In this document: positions 1 through 49,803 of the stretch, piece after piece
How positions within the stretch are numbered: the first letter of the stretch is position 1
Layout: the number at the start of each line of letters is the position of its first letter
Assembly (NCBI GenBank): GCA_029204225.1
Contig: CM055111.1
Span: 44,555,815 to 44,619,814 of the forward strand
Direction of reading: 5' to 3'
Origin: Diphasiastrum complanatum
Lineage: Eukaryota > Streptophyta > Lycopodiopsida > Lycopodiales > Lycopodiaceae
Length of the DNA stretch: 64,000 nt
Notes under the pieces: model-generated
What the model was told of the DNA's origin: nothing
Seen by the model: the letters and a program-made list of their open reading frames with translations, nothing else
Database searches by the model: none
Made by a program: the position numbers and the translations under genes

Positions 1-1
1 T

Positions 2-1888
2 GGCTCTATACTACAGACAGTTACTGGATCTTTTGCTGAAACTGAGGGTTTACACGCTATGGGTCAAGCTGGTTTCAGACCGGGATATTCTACTTCAGAC
101 CAGATCTTCATTTTGAGATGCATTATTGAGGAGGCTCGACATCGGAAACAGAGAATTTACTGTTGCTTTGTGGATTTTCGCAAAGCTTTTGACTCTGTTC
201 CACGACATCTTCTTTTCCAGAGACTGTCTTCACTTGGCTTTTCAGAGGATACTATTGCTGCGATCATTACTTTATATGAGCGAGTCTTGGCACGTTTCAG
301 AGATGGTAGTGGCTGGTCCTCACAGATACATTCTACCATTGGTGTGAAGCAGGGTTGCCCCTTATCACCCACTCTTTTTGCACTATATATAGATGACCTC
401 GAGCGGATTATTCGCGAGGAAGGTGGAGAGGGCTGTCCCCTAGCAGACATTATTATCCCCATTCTCTTGTACGCTGATGATGTGGTTCTCCTCTCATCCT
501 CTGCAGCTGGTTTACAGAGTCACCTTTCTACTTTACATCACTTTTGCCAGCGTTGGGGATTGACGGTTAACCTTAAGAAGACTAAGATTATGGTGTTTAA
601 CACCAACAGACAGCATATGAGAGATGTGATTTTCTATTATGACGGGCTACCGATTGAGATCGTGACCTCCTACACCTATTTGGGAGTTCTTTTCTCTGGT
701 CCGCTACTCACTTTTCGACCAGCAGCCACCGCCAGGCTCCGCAAGGGGCATACCGCTCTTGTGCATATGGAGAGATTTTGCTCTACTTATTATGTGCAGG
801 ATCCTGCTACCAGATGCCTACTATTTTCTGCTACTGTCTCCCCAGTTGTGCTATATTCGGCTGAGACTTGGTGCCCTGATTTATCACGCGATACATGGAG
901 AGATCTTACTCGTATCCAGATTCTCATGCTCAGTAGGATAATCCGGGCTAAGCCCTCAGTACCACATGATATCATACTAGCCGAGTTTGCTTCTCCTCCA
1001 TTAGTTGTTGGTGCTATGTTTCAGATCATCACCTTTCTTCACAGGGTATCAGATCTAGATACCTCCAGATACATTGTTGCTGCTCTCACTTCATCTTGTA
1101 CCATTGCGGATCAGGGAGCCAAGCACTCTTGGTATCGCAGTGTCTCAGCCCTTCTTCAGACTTGGGGTTTATCCGCACTTGATCTTCCGAATGGAACCCA
1201 TGCTTATATCAGACAGCAGATCTACCGGAGCTACATACGCACTATATGGTCACATCCTGATCCAGATAGGGTCAAGCTACATTATTATGGCACACATCTT
1301 CTACGGCTGGACGTTTCGGGCTTGCCTATTCTTCCAGTTTATCTTACACAGACGCTATCTTTTGGTCTGAGATATCGTATAGGACAGCTTCGAGTCTCTT
1401 CTCATCAGCTTGCTATCGAGACAGGTAGATACACAGACACTCCCAGATTGCAGCGGATATGTCAGCTCTGTTCTCTTCAGGAGGTGGAAGATGAGTTTCA
1501 TTTCATCTTTCGCTGCCCAGTATACTATGAGATTAGAGGACGATACCATTGTTTATACCGAGATATTCCCCTCACGTTGAGCTCCTTCCTCGAGTATCCA
1601 GACGCTAGATGTGTGGGTCTTCTTTTGAGAGAGATGTATATTTTACGAGCTTCACTTCTACCTACGCTCTCAGATATGGATTCCAGTCAGGCTCACATTA
1701 CTCAGTTCTTCCAGAAGCGAGACAGAGTGGATATTTCGGTTGCGGATTTTGACGTCCCCGTCCGAAGATCGAAGACACAGAGAGTTTCGGCTCGATCCAG
1801 TGCTACTAGATCTTCATACGCCTCCCACCAGCCTACATCACGACCCACTACTACCATCACTCATTACTTTCGGCTTGCTCGTAGCTAG
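2..1888 (+). CDS. LINE ORF2 reverse transcriptase, C-terminal part (partial)
   Basis: The frame is open from base 2 to a TAG at 1886-1888. The ATG at 59 is internal, since upstream codons align with the LINE copy at 34.9 kb (shared motif HAMGQAGFR). RT motifs in order are FVDFRKAFDSVPR, GVKQGCPLSPTLF and YADDVVLLS (the catalytic YxDD box), then the thumb region. Near the C-terminus is a CX2CX9HX4C zinc-knuckle-like motif starting CQLCSLQ, typical of plant L1 ORF2 proteins. The tail is rich in Ser, Thr and Arg. The endonuclease domain would lie upstream of the window. The protein copies element RNA into DNA at the nicked target. The frame is intact over the whole visible part, unlike the two related copies downstream. 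Confidence 0.9.
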   Translation, partial: GSILQTVTGSFAETEGLHAMGQAGFRPGYSTSDQIFILRCIIEEARHRKQRIYCCFVDFRKAFDSVPRHLLFQRLSSLGFSEDTIAAIITLYERVLARFRDGSGWSSQIHSTIGVKQGCPLSPTLFALYIDDLERIIREEGGEGCPLADIIIPILLYADDVVLLSSSAAGLQSHLSTLHHFCQRWGLTVNLKKTKIMVFNTNRQHMRDVIFYYDGLPIEIVTSYTYLGVLFSGPLLTFRPAATARLRKGHTALVHMERFCSTYYVQDPATRCLLFSATVSPVVLYSAETWCPDLSRDTWRDLTRIQILMLSRIIRAKPSVPHDIILAEFASPPLVVGAMFQIITFLHRVSDLDTSRYIVAALTSSCTIADQGAKHSWYRSVSALLQTWGLSALDLPNGTHAYIRQQIYRSYIRTIWSHPDPDRVKLHYYGTHLLRLDVSGLPILPVYLTQTLSFGLRYRIGQLRVSSHQLAIETGRYTDTPRLQRICQLCSLQEVEDEFHFIFRCPVYYEIRGRYHCLYRDIPLTLSSFLEYPDARCVGLLLREMYILRASLLPTLSDMDSSQAHITQFFQKRDRVDISVADFDVPVRRSKTQRVSARSSATRSSYASHQPTSRPTTTITHYFRLARS

Positions 1889-2075
1889 TTTCCTCCGCGG
1901 AGCAGGTGGTTAAGCTCTTGCTTTGTACCCTCACCAGCTGGTGGTCAAGCTTGATACTTTTTCTCTTAGAGACAGAGAGATCGATATTTTAGTTTTAGTT
2001 TTACTGTCTTTTCATTGGTAAATAAGTCCTTATGCGGACAATGCTTCTCACATTTTGTACTCTCTTTTGTCTTAT

Positions 2076-2089
2076 GTGCCCCTGGGCAC
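2076..2089 (+). other. LINE 3' hairpin
   Basis: GTGCC-CCTG-GGCAC forms a 5-bp stem with a 4-nt loop, followed directly by CAAAAGACGTT. The corresponding hairpin in the LINE copies at 37002 and 39159 is ATGCC-TTTT-GGCAT, so the outer pair changed from G-C to A-T on both arms. It is a likely recognition element for the element's own reverse transcriptase. Confidence 0.7.
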
Positions 2090-2121
2090 CAAAAGACGTT
2101 AATAATAATAATTCTAATTCT

Positions 2122-2123
<2 letters not shown>

Positions 2124-2203
<80 letters not shown>

Positions 2204-2224
2204 CTCTCTTTCTCTTTCTCTCTC
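2124..2224 (+). repeat. (CT)n tail of LINE
   Basis: About 100 bp of almost pure CT with a few TTTCTC and CGCTCT interruptions near its 3' side. The interrupted part matches the second CT tract at 2567-2671, so the tract may be part LINE tail and part pre-existing microsatellite. Confidence 0.9.
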
Positions 2225-2362
2225 AAGACTAGAAGATTTTTTGGGAGAAGTATCCTCGTGTTCTTTGTGCGTGGGAAATGCCCTTCATCTAGAAAACTTT
2301 TAACCACGTTCTTCTCTACAATTTTATGGGCTTCATACAGGTTGAGTAAAGGATTTAGGGTT
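2225..2362 (+). repeat. 138-bp direct repeat, copy 1
   Basis: Starts AAGACTAGAAGATTTTTTGG and ends GGATTTAGGGTT. It recurs at 2672-2809 with a single visible substitution (CTACAATTTT versus CTACAGTTTT). Each copy is preceded by an interrupted CT tract, and the two copies are 447 bp apart. Confidence 0.95.
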
Positions 2363-2564
2363 TTGAAATGAACTCCAACAACAACACTGAAAGGAAACAG
2401 GAATTCTGTCACTGCTGCACCAGAACAGAATGGGATGATCGGATCGCAGGATGAGATTTTTTGAGAGCATAAGGTCCTTGTGCTTTTGACGAATTCTGAA
2501 TGCTCGGGAAATTGCATGTCATGCCACGGCAGGAATCGTCCAAATTTACTTTCCTCAGACAACA

Positions 2565-2566
<2 letters not shown>
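2363..2566. other. Unique spacer between direct repeats
   Basis: About 200 bp of single-copy-looking sequence between the repeat copies. No gene or motif recognised. If the 447-bp unit was tandemly duplicated before the LINE insertion, another copy of this spacer should lie just upstream of the LINE, outside the window. Confidence 0.6.
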
Positions 2567-2650
<84 letters not shown>

Positions 2651-2671
2651 TTCTCTTTCTCTTTCTCTCTC
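2567..2671 (+). repeat. Interrupted (CT)n microsatellite
   Basis: CT repeat with TTGCTCTCTTTCTC and CGCTTTCTC interruptions. Its 3' part is nearly identical to the end of the CT tract at 2124-2224. Confidence 0.9.
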
Positions 2672-2809
2672 AAGACTAGAAGATTTTTTGGGAGAAGTAT
2701 CCTCGTGTTCTTTGTGCGTGGGAAATGCCCTTCATCTAGAAAACTTTTAACCACGTTCTTCTCTACAGTTTTATGGGCTTCATACAGGTTGAGTAAAGGA
2801 TTTAGGGTT
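2672..2809 (+). repeat. 138-bp direct repeat, copy 2
   Basis: Near-identical to 2225-2362. It abuts the hAT remnant on its right side. Confidence 0.95.
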
Positions 2810-3450
2810 CATAGGATCAACTCAGCCCACATCCTCTTCAATGTCCATCTCCATCTCATCGTCCAAGGGCCATCATCATCCAACTCCTCCTCAGCCTCAT
2901 CCCCACCCTCCTCATCGTGCATCCTCTGCATTGGCCCTGGCCAGGGATCTAGTGGTCCTGCGCTGCCTCTTATCATGACGTGCCATTGCCGATGATACTC
3001 CAAAAAGATCTCATCATCAACCGCAGCCTCTGTGTGTGCATGGCCTACTGCAGTGTCCATGGATCTAAGGCACTCCTCAAGATTCACCTGCCTAGGTGTA
3101 CCATCTCTTTGCATGTGCCTGACTAGCCTCATGTTCATGGTGCAATAAACCAACTTGTTCAGCTTTGAAACGTTGAGCCTATTGCATGTCTTCGTGGGAT
3201 ATAAGAGACCAAGTTCTCCAGTTCCACTCACAAGTTGAAGCTCAACAATCTTGAGCAAGGATGCAGTGGCAAGAGCATTAATATCAGGGGTTGATTTGCC
3301 CACCACACCCCACCATGTGAGTGGCTCCGGCAAAAACTCGTCATACTCACCTTGAGATCCGATGAAACATCCTTGTATATGCTCAAAATCCAACATCTGT
3401 CTCTTGATCTTGCGCAACAAGGGGCCTTGGCCTGCACAAAGACGGGACAT
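2809..3450 (-). pseudogene. hAT transposase C-terminal remnant
   Basis: A 213-codon minus-strand open frame. Residues about 35-115 read like a hAT dimerisation (hATC) domain. A proline-rich lead PEPLTWWGVVGKSTPD (family pattern P-x-x-WW-x-x-x-G) is followed by a leucine/alanine helix, then TKTCNRLNVSKLNKLVY and NMRLVRH, matching the usual K-x-RNRL...L..LVY...N.RL pattern. The conserved S-x-x-x-ERNWS block has decayed. The tail is acidic (EEGGDEAEEELDDD). The catalytic N-terminal half is absent. On the minus strand a TTTGTGCAG acceptor-like site lies at the start of the frame, so it could be the last exon of a decayed transposase gene. Family assignment is moderate; loss of most of the gene is clear. 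Confidence 0.6.
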
Positions 3451-4321
3451 TGTCAGATTCTCGAAATGAACCAGTCATCAAAAAGCACAAAGTGTTGACA
3501 ATTACACGAGTGCTTGGGGGACAACCCCGACCTGGATACACATTCTCCATGTATGTCCTCCAGCCGTCCATAGACATCACTAAGTCTAAGGAGGGATACA
3601 CCTTAATCAAGAGAGCCTTTTGGGCCCAACAACGCTTACATGGATATACATTATCCATATGCTAATTTTTAACACATGACAACAAGGGACTATGAAACAA
3701 AGCTACTTGTGTTACCATATCCAAGAAGAAAATATATGCTGATGAGTTTTGGGATTGAATCACTTTACCTTCAAAACCTCTTTAGGACCACTTAATGCAA
3801 TGTCTTCTACATTCAAAAACATGATCAGCCAAACATTCTTCTCCTAAATAATAGGTTGTTTTGGCTTCTTTTGTATCTTCTTGTTATTTGAGGAACCCTT
3901 AACAAATTTTTCTTTCTTCAATCTTGAAAAGCTCGTTGTTACCAGACTGTAAGCTCCAAAATTTTCCAACTTATGAACCATAGCCTTCTACAAGTGTTGC
4001 AATCATCAATATCTATCTGTAACCACATTTGCACATTCTTCAAGCTACTCTTGAAAGATTGCAACTACAAAGTTGCTTACAATTCAAGACCTATGTTATA
4101 GAAGCCTCTCAACTCTTGGATGTAGGCCCTTGAATCCCAATTTAGACATTTGTCCAAGCTTCCTTTGCACAACATAGGGCGAGAAAAAAAAGATGTGTGT
4201 GTGTGTGTGTGTTTAACATTTTGAGGGAGAGAGAGAGAGAGTGAGTGAGTGAGTGTGTGTGTGTGTGTGTGTGTTTGTGTTTGTCAACATGTTTAGCATT
4301 TTACATTGATTTAAGATTTAA

Positions 4322-4398
<77 letters not shown>

Positions 4399-6225
4399 GG
4401 GTGGGAGGGAGGAAGTTTGTATGTGTTGTGTTTTGCATTTTGAATTTAAGAAGATGCTAGGGGGCTATAAGGTGGACGTCGAGGAAGAATAGGAGGTTGT
4501 GGTTGAGGTATATCAACATGCTGAGAAAAAAAAAATTGAGCCACCAGTATCATATAGAGGTAGAGGCAAGCCATGTAGGAAGGATAAATCCAAGCTTATG
4601 GTTTTTTATTTGAATGTGGATGCGATAACTACTTCATTGGTAGGGCCATATAAGCCAGAGAGAAGACACGGCCATCATGGGGCAGTGGTAGATGTCATGG
4701 ACAAAGGGGGACTATGACTTAGATCTTTCACTCTCTGATCATTTGATCACGATGACTGCATGTGTGGAGAGACATTGGATATCAAACAGGACTCAGCAAA
4801 GGACGAGAATGTTGGAGTGGAGCTAGATCTTAGCTTGTAGAACTTGCTAGCTACTGTACCTTTTTATAATACATAGCCTTGCGGGTCTAGGTCCATGTCC
4901 ACGTGCTGATTGGGGATTATTGCATTATGGATCCTCTCTTTTCTCTTCATCAATGTGCTAAAATTCAATCTCACTATAAAGTCCTTTGCTCAATAGCTGT
5001 ACATTATTGAGCATGTCGTAAATGCATGGACAATCTCTGTTTACTACTGCTGAATAATAAGAAACTCTAGTCACTAACTTAGTAAGGATATTTCAAACTA
5101 ATGAACCTGAACAGATGTTTTGCGTATCACAAACTTGCCTATTTTAACTTTGACTTGAGAGTTGTTGCAAGATTCATCACAAAGTTGCTCATTATAGTGT
5201 TCTTCATAGGTTAAAAGTTTTTTTGTAGACAATCTTTTCTGATATCCTAAATCCTGGCAACCATTGTTAAAGCTCATGTTGTTGTACTGTGAGTAGACAA
5301 TAGAACAAAGAAAAGTCAAATCATTGAGTACTTTTTATTTTGAGGGCCACATAATTTTGATGAGCCTTTTGGAGAGCAGACCAAGGCTAGAGTTTTCTTT
5401 GCCTTGTGAAGAAATTGGAATATATTTCAAACATTTGAGAAGAGCCATTGCACTTATGTACTCCAAGGAATTTAGCAACCGTACTTCCCCACATACTGTA
5501 TGACTATCTCCTGTACGAAAATTGTAGGTATACCAAACTTTGTTGTGCCCTGTATTCTGTGTCTGTAAAAATGTACAGCTCAATAAAAGTGGAATGTGAT
5601 CTTTAGAATACTATGGTTCCTATGTGTCTTAGGTTGTTATTAATTTCAATCTGAGAAACAGACAAGCTCCATGCAGTCATAACCTGTAAGACATAAGCAT
5701 ACCGTTTGCTTTCCTTGTTGGAAAGTTCCTATGGTCCCCCAGCCCCCTTTCTTGTCCCTGACTCACGCAGTCAGTCTGCAAGACTCTGACATCTGGTCCA
5801 TATGCATTCATAACAGATGGATATATGGACCCTTTTTCATATGCATCTACTGCAACAATGAGTTACAGAGTGCCATGTTCTTTTTTATGATTGATAGTAA
5901 AAAGCACCATTAAATAAGTCAAATTTAGAATTCAGTTTCCATTTTAGATTGTTTAGGCCTTGGAACTATTATGTAATACATTTCATGTTCCAGCAGTTGA
6001 GATTTATTCTACATTTTAGCCACTTCTTGTAAGTGAAAGTTCAAACTGTGAATCACAAAAGGCACTGGTTGTCCTAACTACTGATAAAGACTAGGCCTAG
6101 GTATGACTTTGGGATAGGTGAACTTTGAAGGTTAGGTCCTTGTCTGCATTTTTGGAGGCATTCATTAAAGCAAATATTGTAATTACATGATATCAATTCT
6201 TAACGCTTCTTGATTTCTTTTGCAG
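3451..6225. other. AT-rich intronic sequence with microsatellites, no gene seen
   Basis: No coding exon recognised. It contains the mixed TG/GA microsatellites listed separately and otherwise unremarkable AT-rich sequence with short spurious frames. It is probably an intron of the dynamin-related gene, because its right edge is a clean splice acceptor (TTTTGCAG at 6218-6225). Confidence 0.6.
4194..4392 (+). repeat. (TG)n and (GA)n microsatellites
   Basis: Two TG-rich runs (about 4194-4213 and 4250-4282) separated by GA and GTGA repeats, then a near-pure (GA)n run at 4327-4392. Confidence 0.95.
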
Positions 6226-45127
<38,902 letters not shown>

Positions 45128-45713
45128 GTACTCAAGTTCTGTTCTTCAACTCATAATTCCTAATGTGGACTTTGCACCAAAAAATATTCATCATCAGTTC
45201 ATTATTTCAGATCTACTTTTTTGGGACATTGTAATCCATGTATGGAGTTGCTCCTAAAACTTGAGTGGCTATTTTCTCATCAGTGTGTCCATAGCATAGA
45301 TACTCGTTTTGTACAAAAAGGTACAGAACGTAGTTGTGTTTCTAGAAACGCAGTCAGAAACGCGTTTTTGGACTGTGTTTCTATTTTGGGGCAGCGTTTC
45401 TCAGGAAAATTGTGCTTTTTTTTTTTTTTTTTTTCGTGGGCAATATGGGTATCAATGATTTGACTTAGAATAAGGTATCCTATGCTTTTGGCACATGTGA
45501 CATCCCACAACATGGCCTCAAAAAGCATTAATCAGGGGCAGTACATTTATGTAGGTTGCCGAATGTTTAGAGTACAATGTGGTCCAGTTTAGGTGCATCA
45601 ATCTCTGTTGGATTCTGTCAAGGATAAAAATTCAGAATGCTTTGTCGTGTTACAGCAGGATTCCAGGGAATATCATGGAATGTGTGCCTGTGTGTGTGTG
45701 TGTGTGTGTGTGT

Positions 45714-45755
<42 letters not shown>

Positions 45756-46999
45756 GATTGACCCACCGACCCAATGAGTCAAGACCCAGCATTGACGAAA
45801 ATCAAATGTTATAGAAAAAGAATATTTGCATTTCTGATCCCAAAAACGCATTTTTGGGCAACTATGGTACAGAATATATAATTCTATATATACAAAACAC
45901 ATCACACTCCTTACCAATGGAGTGTAAAAAGTTACACTTCCGAGAAAAAATTTGAAATTTTTCTGTACACACAGAAAGACGTTTCGCATGCTGCGGAAAT
46001 ATGGTCCAAAATAATCCAATCAAACAAGAAAAAACTGCATCTGTGAACTGGGAATAGAGTCAAAGAAACATTGGAGTTTGTTGGATCGAATTGTGTGGAG
46101 AATAGAATGATCTTTCTACAAACAACTCGTTGTGCTATTAAATATCGTTGTACTACCATTGCTAAAAGGATGTTTGATTTTTATACGTGATCAAGCTAAG
46201 ACTAAAATATAGCTAAAATTTCTGGGTCCTTTGGCAGTTTCTGTATGTGAAAAGAGAAGAGAGAGCATCAAAAGTGAATGTTGGCCTCTTCATGCAAGGT
46301 CCACCTGGCATTGACTTCAAACGAATTGGGGCCCATTAGTTGTATGCATAAAAATCAGCCTTGTCAAGGCGCTATAGAAAATTACTTATATTTTGTTTCT
46401 TGGCTTGCAAGATATAGAAGGCATATGTTTGAATCAATGTTGCACATTCCGTTCCAGAGCGCGATCCGGAACGCATTCTGGAATGTGATCCAGAACATAA
46501 TCCGGGAAATCCCGTTAGGGTTTTCCGAAACTCAGATTTTTTTTTTTTTGGGTGACAATATGGGTGTCAGACTAAAGGTGATTTCAAGAGCAATTCATTT
46601 ACCTAGTTTTCTCGGAGTTCCAAGAGGAGTGCGATCCAATTTTGGGCCATTAAGTGATTCTTTATCAAACATCTCTATTTCTGTATTATGTGAAATGAAA
46701 TCACATATAGTCGTATCGAATGACAGCAAACTGACAACAATTATGAAGCATAAGTACCCATCATTAACTGGATCAATATGGCTCTAGCCTCTATGCAATG
46801 TTATTTTGGCCCGTTCCAATTTATCACTACGTTGTTCTTCTTATGCATTCATTGATGATTTCCGAGTTCATTTAATACTAACTAAACTATCAAAAAAAAA
46901 AATGTGGCCATTAGTCTTTTTTCCTTGAATGCATGCACATGAGCCTTTATATCTACTAGTGGAGATTGTTTCCTCTTCTTGATGTGCATGGGGGAGTTG
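45128..46999. other. Start of >18.9-kb intron, weak repeats
   Basis: No exon found. GT/GA microsatellite at 45689-45751. Two segments ending in poly-T followed by GGGYRACAATATGGGT (45418-45450 and 46539-46567), each preceded by AACGC/GGAACG motifs, look like two copies of a short nonautonomous repeat. No TSDs found. Confidence 0.5.
45689..45751 (+). repeat. (GT)n(GA)n microsatellite
   Basis: A GT run followed directly by a GA run. Confidence 0.95.
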
Positions 47000-47755
47000 T
47001 GTAGTGGGTTTCTTTCCTTGCCTAACCTGAATCCAAGATCTAGTAAATCTAGTATCAAAGAGACGGAGTTAGTTGTCACGCGGAGGTTCGTTCCCATGAG
47101 AGCGATAGTATAGTTCAGATTTCAACATGAATGGAGGATCTAACACTAACATCCATTAACACTAAGCATTAACACTACATCCATTAACCCTACTTCCATT
47201 AACCCTAAATCCACAACAATGATAGAAACTTACTCTTCTCTCTCTCCCTTTCTCTCTCACAAAAAGCATAAGAAATAGCAATCCCAATAATGATCAAATC
47301 CAACAATTAGCAAATACAAAGGAAGCATGAGAAATGGAGGAAAAGAGAGGAAGAGCAAGGACATTCATCAATCCATTTCTAAAGAGAACCAATCTGCTTT
47401 ATTGAAATGAGGAAATGAACATGAGGAGCAACTCGAGTTGGTCCCTTTTTATAGTAGAGAGGAGGACCCTGGCCTCTGAATCCTATTGGTCCAGTCTTGC
47501 CTCTCTTTTTATTCAAATTTAAAAAAGTGTGGGAACCATCAAAATTGGAGGGAAACCCACTTTATTCACTAACTTGACATTTAGGCCCTGCGACATTAAA
47601 AGTCCCGCAAAAAGGCCTAAAGTTCTTTTATTAACATTCTAATTAATCAAATAACTATGTGATCATCGGGTTGGACTTACACACACAGGGTGCCAAATCC
47701 CTCTCACTTATTAACTAGGGTTAGGGTTGCCTTGGGATCCGCAAACCCTCCAACA
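47000..47755 (-). repeat. 3' LTR of Tat/Athila-like element
   Basis: In + orientation TGTAGTGGGTTTC...CCCTCCAACA, 756 bp. A purine tract GGTGGGAGATAC lies just inside. Contains CATTAACCCTA-type repeats (about 47150-47215) and TTAGGGTTGCC near 47720. Homologous to 16896-17702. Confidence 0.88.
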
Positions 47756-47805
47756 GTATCTCCCACCAAAACTGGTGGCGGTCCCACGACACCTGCAATA
47801 TGCAA

Positions 47806-49050
47806 TTATTGGGGACTTTTATTGGCTTCGCGCCGAATCTTAATTAAATGATACTGCACCTTCTCCATAAAGTCAAGGCGTGCAGTATTGAAATCCAAAT
47901 TATGCAGTAGGAAACAACGGTGGGCTCCGGCAATCCACTTGGAAGTTGTCCATGAGGTGAAGCGGGATTTCCAAGAGCTTCCCATCATAGCCGCACGGAA
48001 ATACAGTCGAGCAATCGGCAGCTGATCTTTGATTTGCTCTGAGGCCATCGGCTTATTTGGATCAAATGCCAGGGTAGGAAGGCAATCGTCCCATTTGGTT
48101 GCCACTGACGCCAACAGAGTTAGATCTTTTGCAAACATTGCCGATTGTCGCACTGTTGGATCCGGAGAGTGGACATACTCTCTCTGATATGCCTGTAAGG
48201 CCCGGTGGAAATCCACTGAAATATTCCAGCTGTAAGGCTGGTGGATGATTGGCCAATTGGGCGTATGGATGGTGATTTTATCCATAGCCAATCCCAAATC
48301 TTTCCATTTTTGTCTTCGCGGCATTGGCACGTAATAAGGATCTACTCGCAACTGGCGAGGGTTGGCGACGTAACTCCTAATTGATTCCGGAGTTTTCTCA
48401 AAAACCGTGATTCTCCATGTCGGCTGCTCTCCCAGTGTAGGTATTTTGTCCAATTCTTTGCCGGCCTCGATCTCGGAGGTCTTAAATTTGAGAACCCATC
48501 CACCACGCGAGGACTCATGTGGATGCTGCTTTAAGAAGATCTGGATCTGGTCCTCGACGCTGATGGGCCTTCTGAATAAATGGCCTGTCCTTGATGAGGA
48601 ACCCGCTTGTACTGCCGGTATAGTTGGCGGTTGATCTTCTAGATCTGGAGCTCCCCCCTGGTCCATGCTCGAATCAACCCCTGTATCCATCTGTACAGCT
48701 TCTTGGCGCGAATGGGAGAATCGCGGCATGACCGGGACGGGGATTTGTGGTCCGGCTTCCAACACTTGAGCGGCGGCTTTTTCATAGGCGTTGATGGTCT
48801 CTTTTGCCTTTTCCAACTCAGTTGAAGCTGCTCCTTTGAACCTATCAAAGCGGCCTTGGAATCCTTGAAGGGCCACTTTGTATGTTTCCACTTTCTTGAA
48901 CAAATATGCAATCTCCGTCAGTGTGACCGAATGATCGGGTATTTGTGTTTGCAGATACGCATCACGCTCAAGGGTGGTCGCCTCCAATTCACCTTGAAGT
49001 CGTGTGCGATCTTGTTCGGCCATTTGTAATTGCCCCTTCAGCAGCTGCAT
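47806..49050 (-). CDS. Third-ORF protein, coiled-coil end and conserved C-terminal domain (copy A)
   Basis: 414 codons ending about 50 bp before the LTR. Residues 1-110 are heptad-rich coiled coil (QMAEQDRTRLQGELEATTLE, LEKAKETINAYEKAAAQVLE). Residues 110-165 are a Pro/Gly/Asp linker. Residues 165-410 are the conserved domain shared with copy B: RPISVEDQIQIFLKQHPHES, TSEIEAGKELDKIPTLGEQ, ITIHTPNWPIIHQPYSW, LPTLAFDPNKPM, YFRAAMMGSSWKSRF, FLLHNLDFNTARLDFMEK. This part joins the upstream frame by a -1 shift at about 49040-49050, probably a one-base deletion. No transmembrane segment or signal peptide, so not obviously an envelope protein. Function unknown. Confidence 0.78.
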   Translation of the reverse strand: MQLLKGQLQMAEQDRTRLQGELEATTLERDAYLQTQIPDHSVTLTEIAYLFKKVETYKVALQGFQGRFDRFKGAASTELEKAKETINAYEKAAAQVLEAGPQIPVPVMPRFSHSRQEAVQMDTGVDSSMDQGGAPDLEDQPPTIPAVQAGSSSRTGHLFRRPISVEDQIQIFLKQHPHESSRGGWVLKFKTSEIEAGKELDKIPTLGEQPTWRITVFEKTPESIRSYVANPRQLRVDPYYVPMPRRQKWKDLGLAMDKITIHTPNWPIIHQPYSWNISVDFHRALQAYQREYVHSPDPTVRQSAMFAKDLTLLASVATKWDDCLPTLAFDPNKPMASEQIKDQLPIARLYFRAAMMGSSWKSRFTSWTTSKWIAGAHRCFLLHNLDFNTARLDFMEKVQYHLIKIRREANKSPQ

Positions 49051-49798
49051 TGTTGCTTGGCGTCTTGCACTGCCTTATCTACCTGATCCTGTGCGGTTGT
49101 TAGGGCATTTTGCAGGGAGCTGATGTAGGTTTCCAAGCGATCAGCTTGTTGCTGGGCCAATGTCTTTTCGCTTTCCACCTTTTCTTCATGTTGCTTGGCT
49201 ATCTTCACCTCTCGATCCAACTGGACAATTTTTTGGCTGATCAGAGTGTTTTCAAATCCTAAACCAAAGATCCTCTGCTCCATTTCCTTTTTTTTATCCA
49301 GCATAGACTGGATCACTTGCCCAAGGCTTGAAACTAACCCGAGAGCATCACCAGAATCGACAGTCATGGAGGTGGCAGCAGCAGGAGACCCTGATGGTAC
49401 TGTCCGTGGTAGGCGTGGAATAGGTGTCAAAGTCTCTTCCTCTTCAAAAATATCCTCGTCTTCAAACCTTTCAGGCATCGTGGCATCGAACTGCTTTGGT
49501 GACTTGACAGCTGTGTCGACCCAAAGTGTGGCTGGGCTACCTTGTGTGGGTGGTTGCTGACTGGCATCTTTGACACCAACAGTAGCTTCATGGATATGCC
49601 CGAATCCTCTTCCAGGGGATTGGGGTTCAAAGGGTGCTGGGCTCTGGGGCATTTCAAAGATTTCGGTGGCCCCAAGGGGGTCGGAATCATCGAACATATC
49701 CATGAAGAATTGTGTGTTGGGTGAGGTTGCTTCGGTGTGCGGGGGTGAGGCGGCCTGGGCAGCTGTGATGGGAATGGTAGGCCCAATGGTCACAGACT
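49038..49798 (-). CDS. Third-ORF protein, central coiled-coil part (copy A)
   Basis: Continuation of the frame from 57133-56119 after the nested element. Removing the insert and one GTCCT copy restores the frame exactly. Pro-rich then acidic (FEDEDIFEEEETLTPIPRL), then a long heptad region (LDKKKEMEQRIFGLGFENTL, QLDREVKIAKQHEEKVESEK, ALTTAQDQVDKAVQDAKQQ). Ends in a stop just after the start of the overlapping frame at 49050. Confidence 0.75.
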
Positions 49799-49803
49799 GT
49801 CCT

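Larger units (their letters stand above)
1..2224 (+). mobile_element. L1-type LINE, 5' part outside window, with (CT)n tail
   Basis: A non-LTR retrotransposon copy that begins before the window. It contains a reverse-transcriptase ORF open from the first base, a short 3' UTR (1889-2100), a small hairpin (2076-2089), the block CAAAAGACGTT, an AAT-rich stretch and then a (CT)n tail to about 2224. The same order of 3' features recurs in two other LINE copies at 37.0 and 39.2 kb, so this is one superfamily with diverged subfamilies. The ORF shows no stop in over 600 codons, so this copy is relatively young or recently active. Its 5' end and target-site duplication cannot be seen. Confidence 0.9.

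Noticed and set aside
2015-2995. Long Ser-Leu (+) and Arg-Glu (-) repeat frames over CT tracts, here and at 37.0 and 39.2 kb
   Set aside because: A dinucleotide repeat is open in all frames; these are translations of microsatellites, not genes.
5335-5583. Short frames in the upstream intron and other introns (60-100 codons)
   Set aside because: No family motif, no conserved partner, AT-rich composition and frequent overlapping frames; treated as chance.
47715-47735. Telomere-like TTAGGGTT
   Set aside because: Only one or two units inside an LTR; not an interstitial telomere array.
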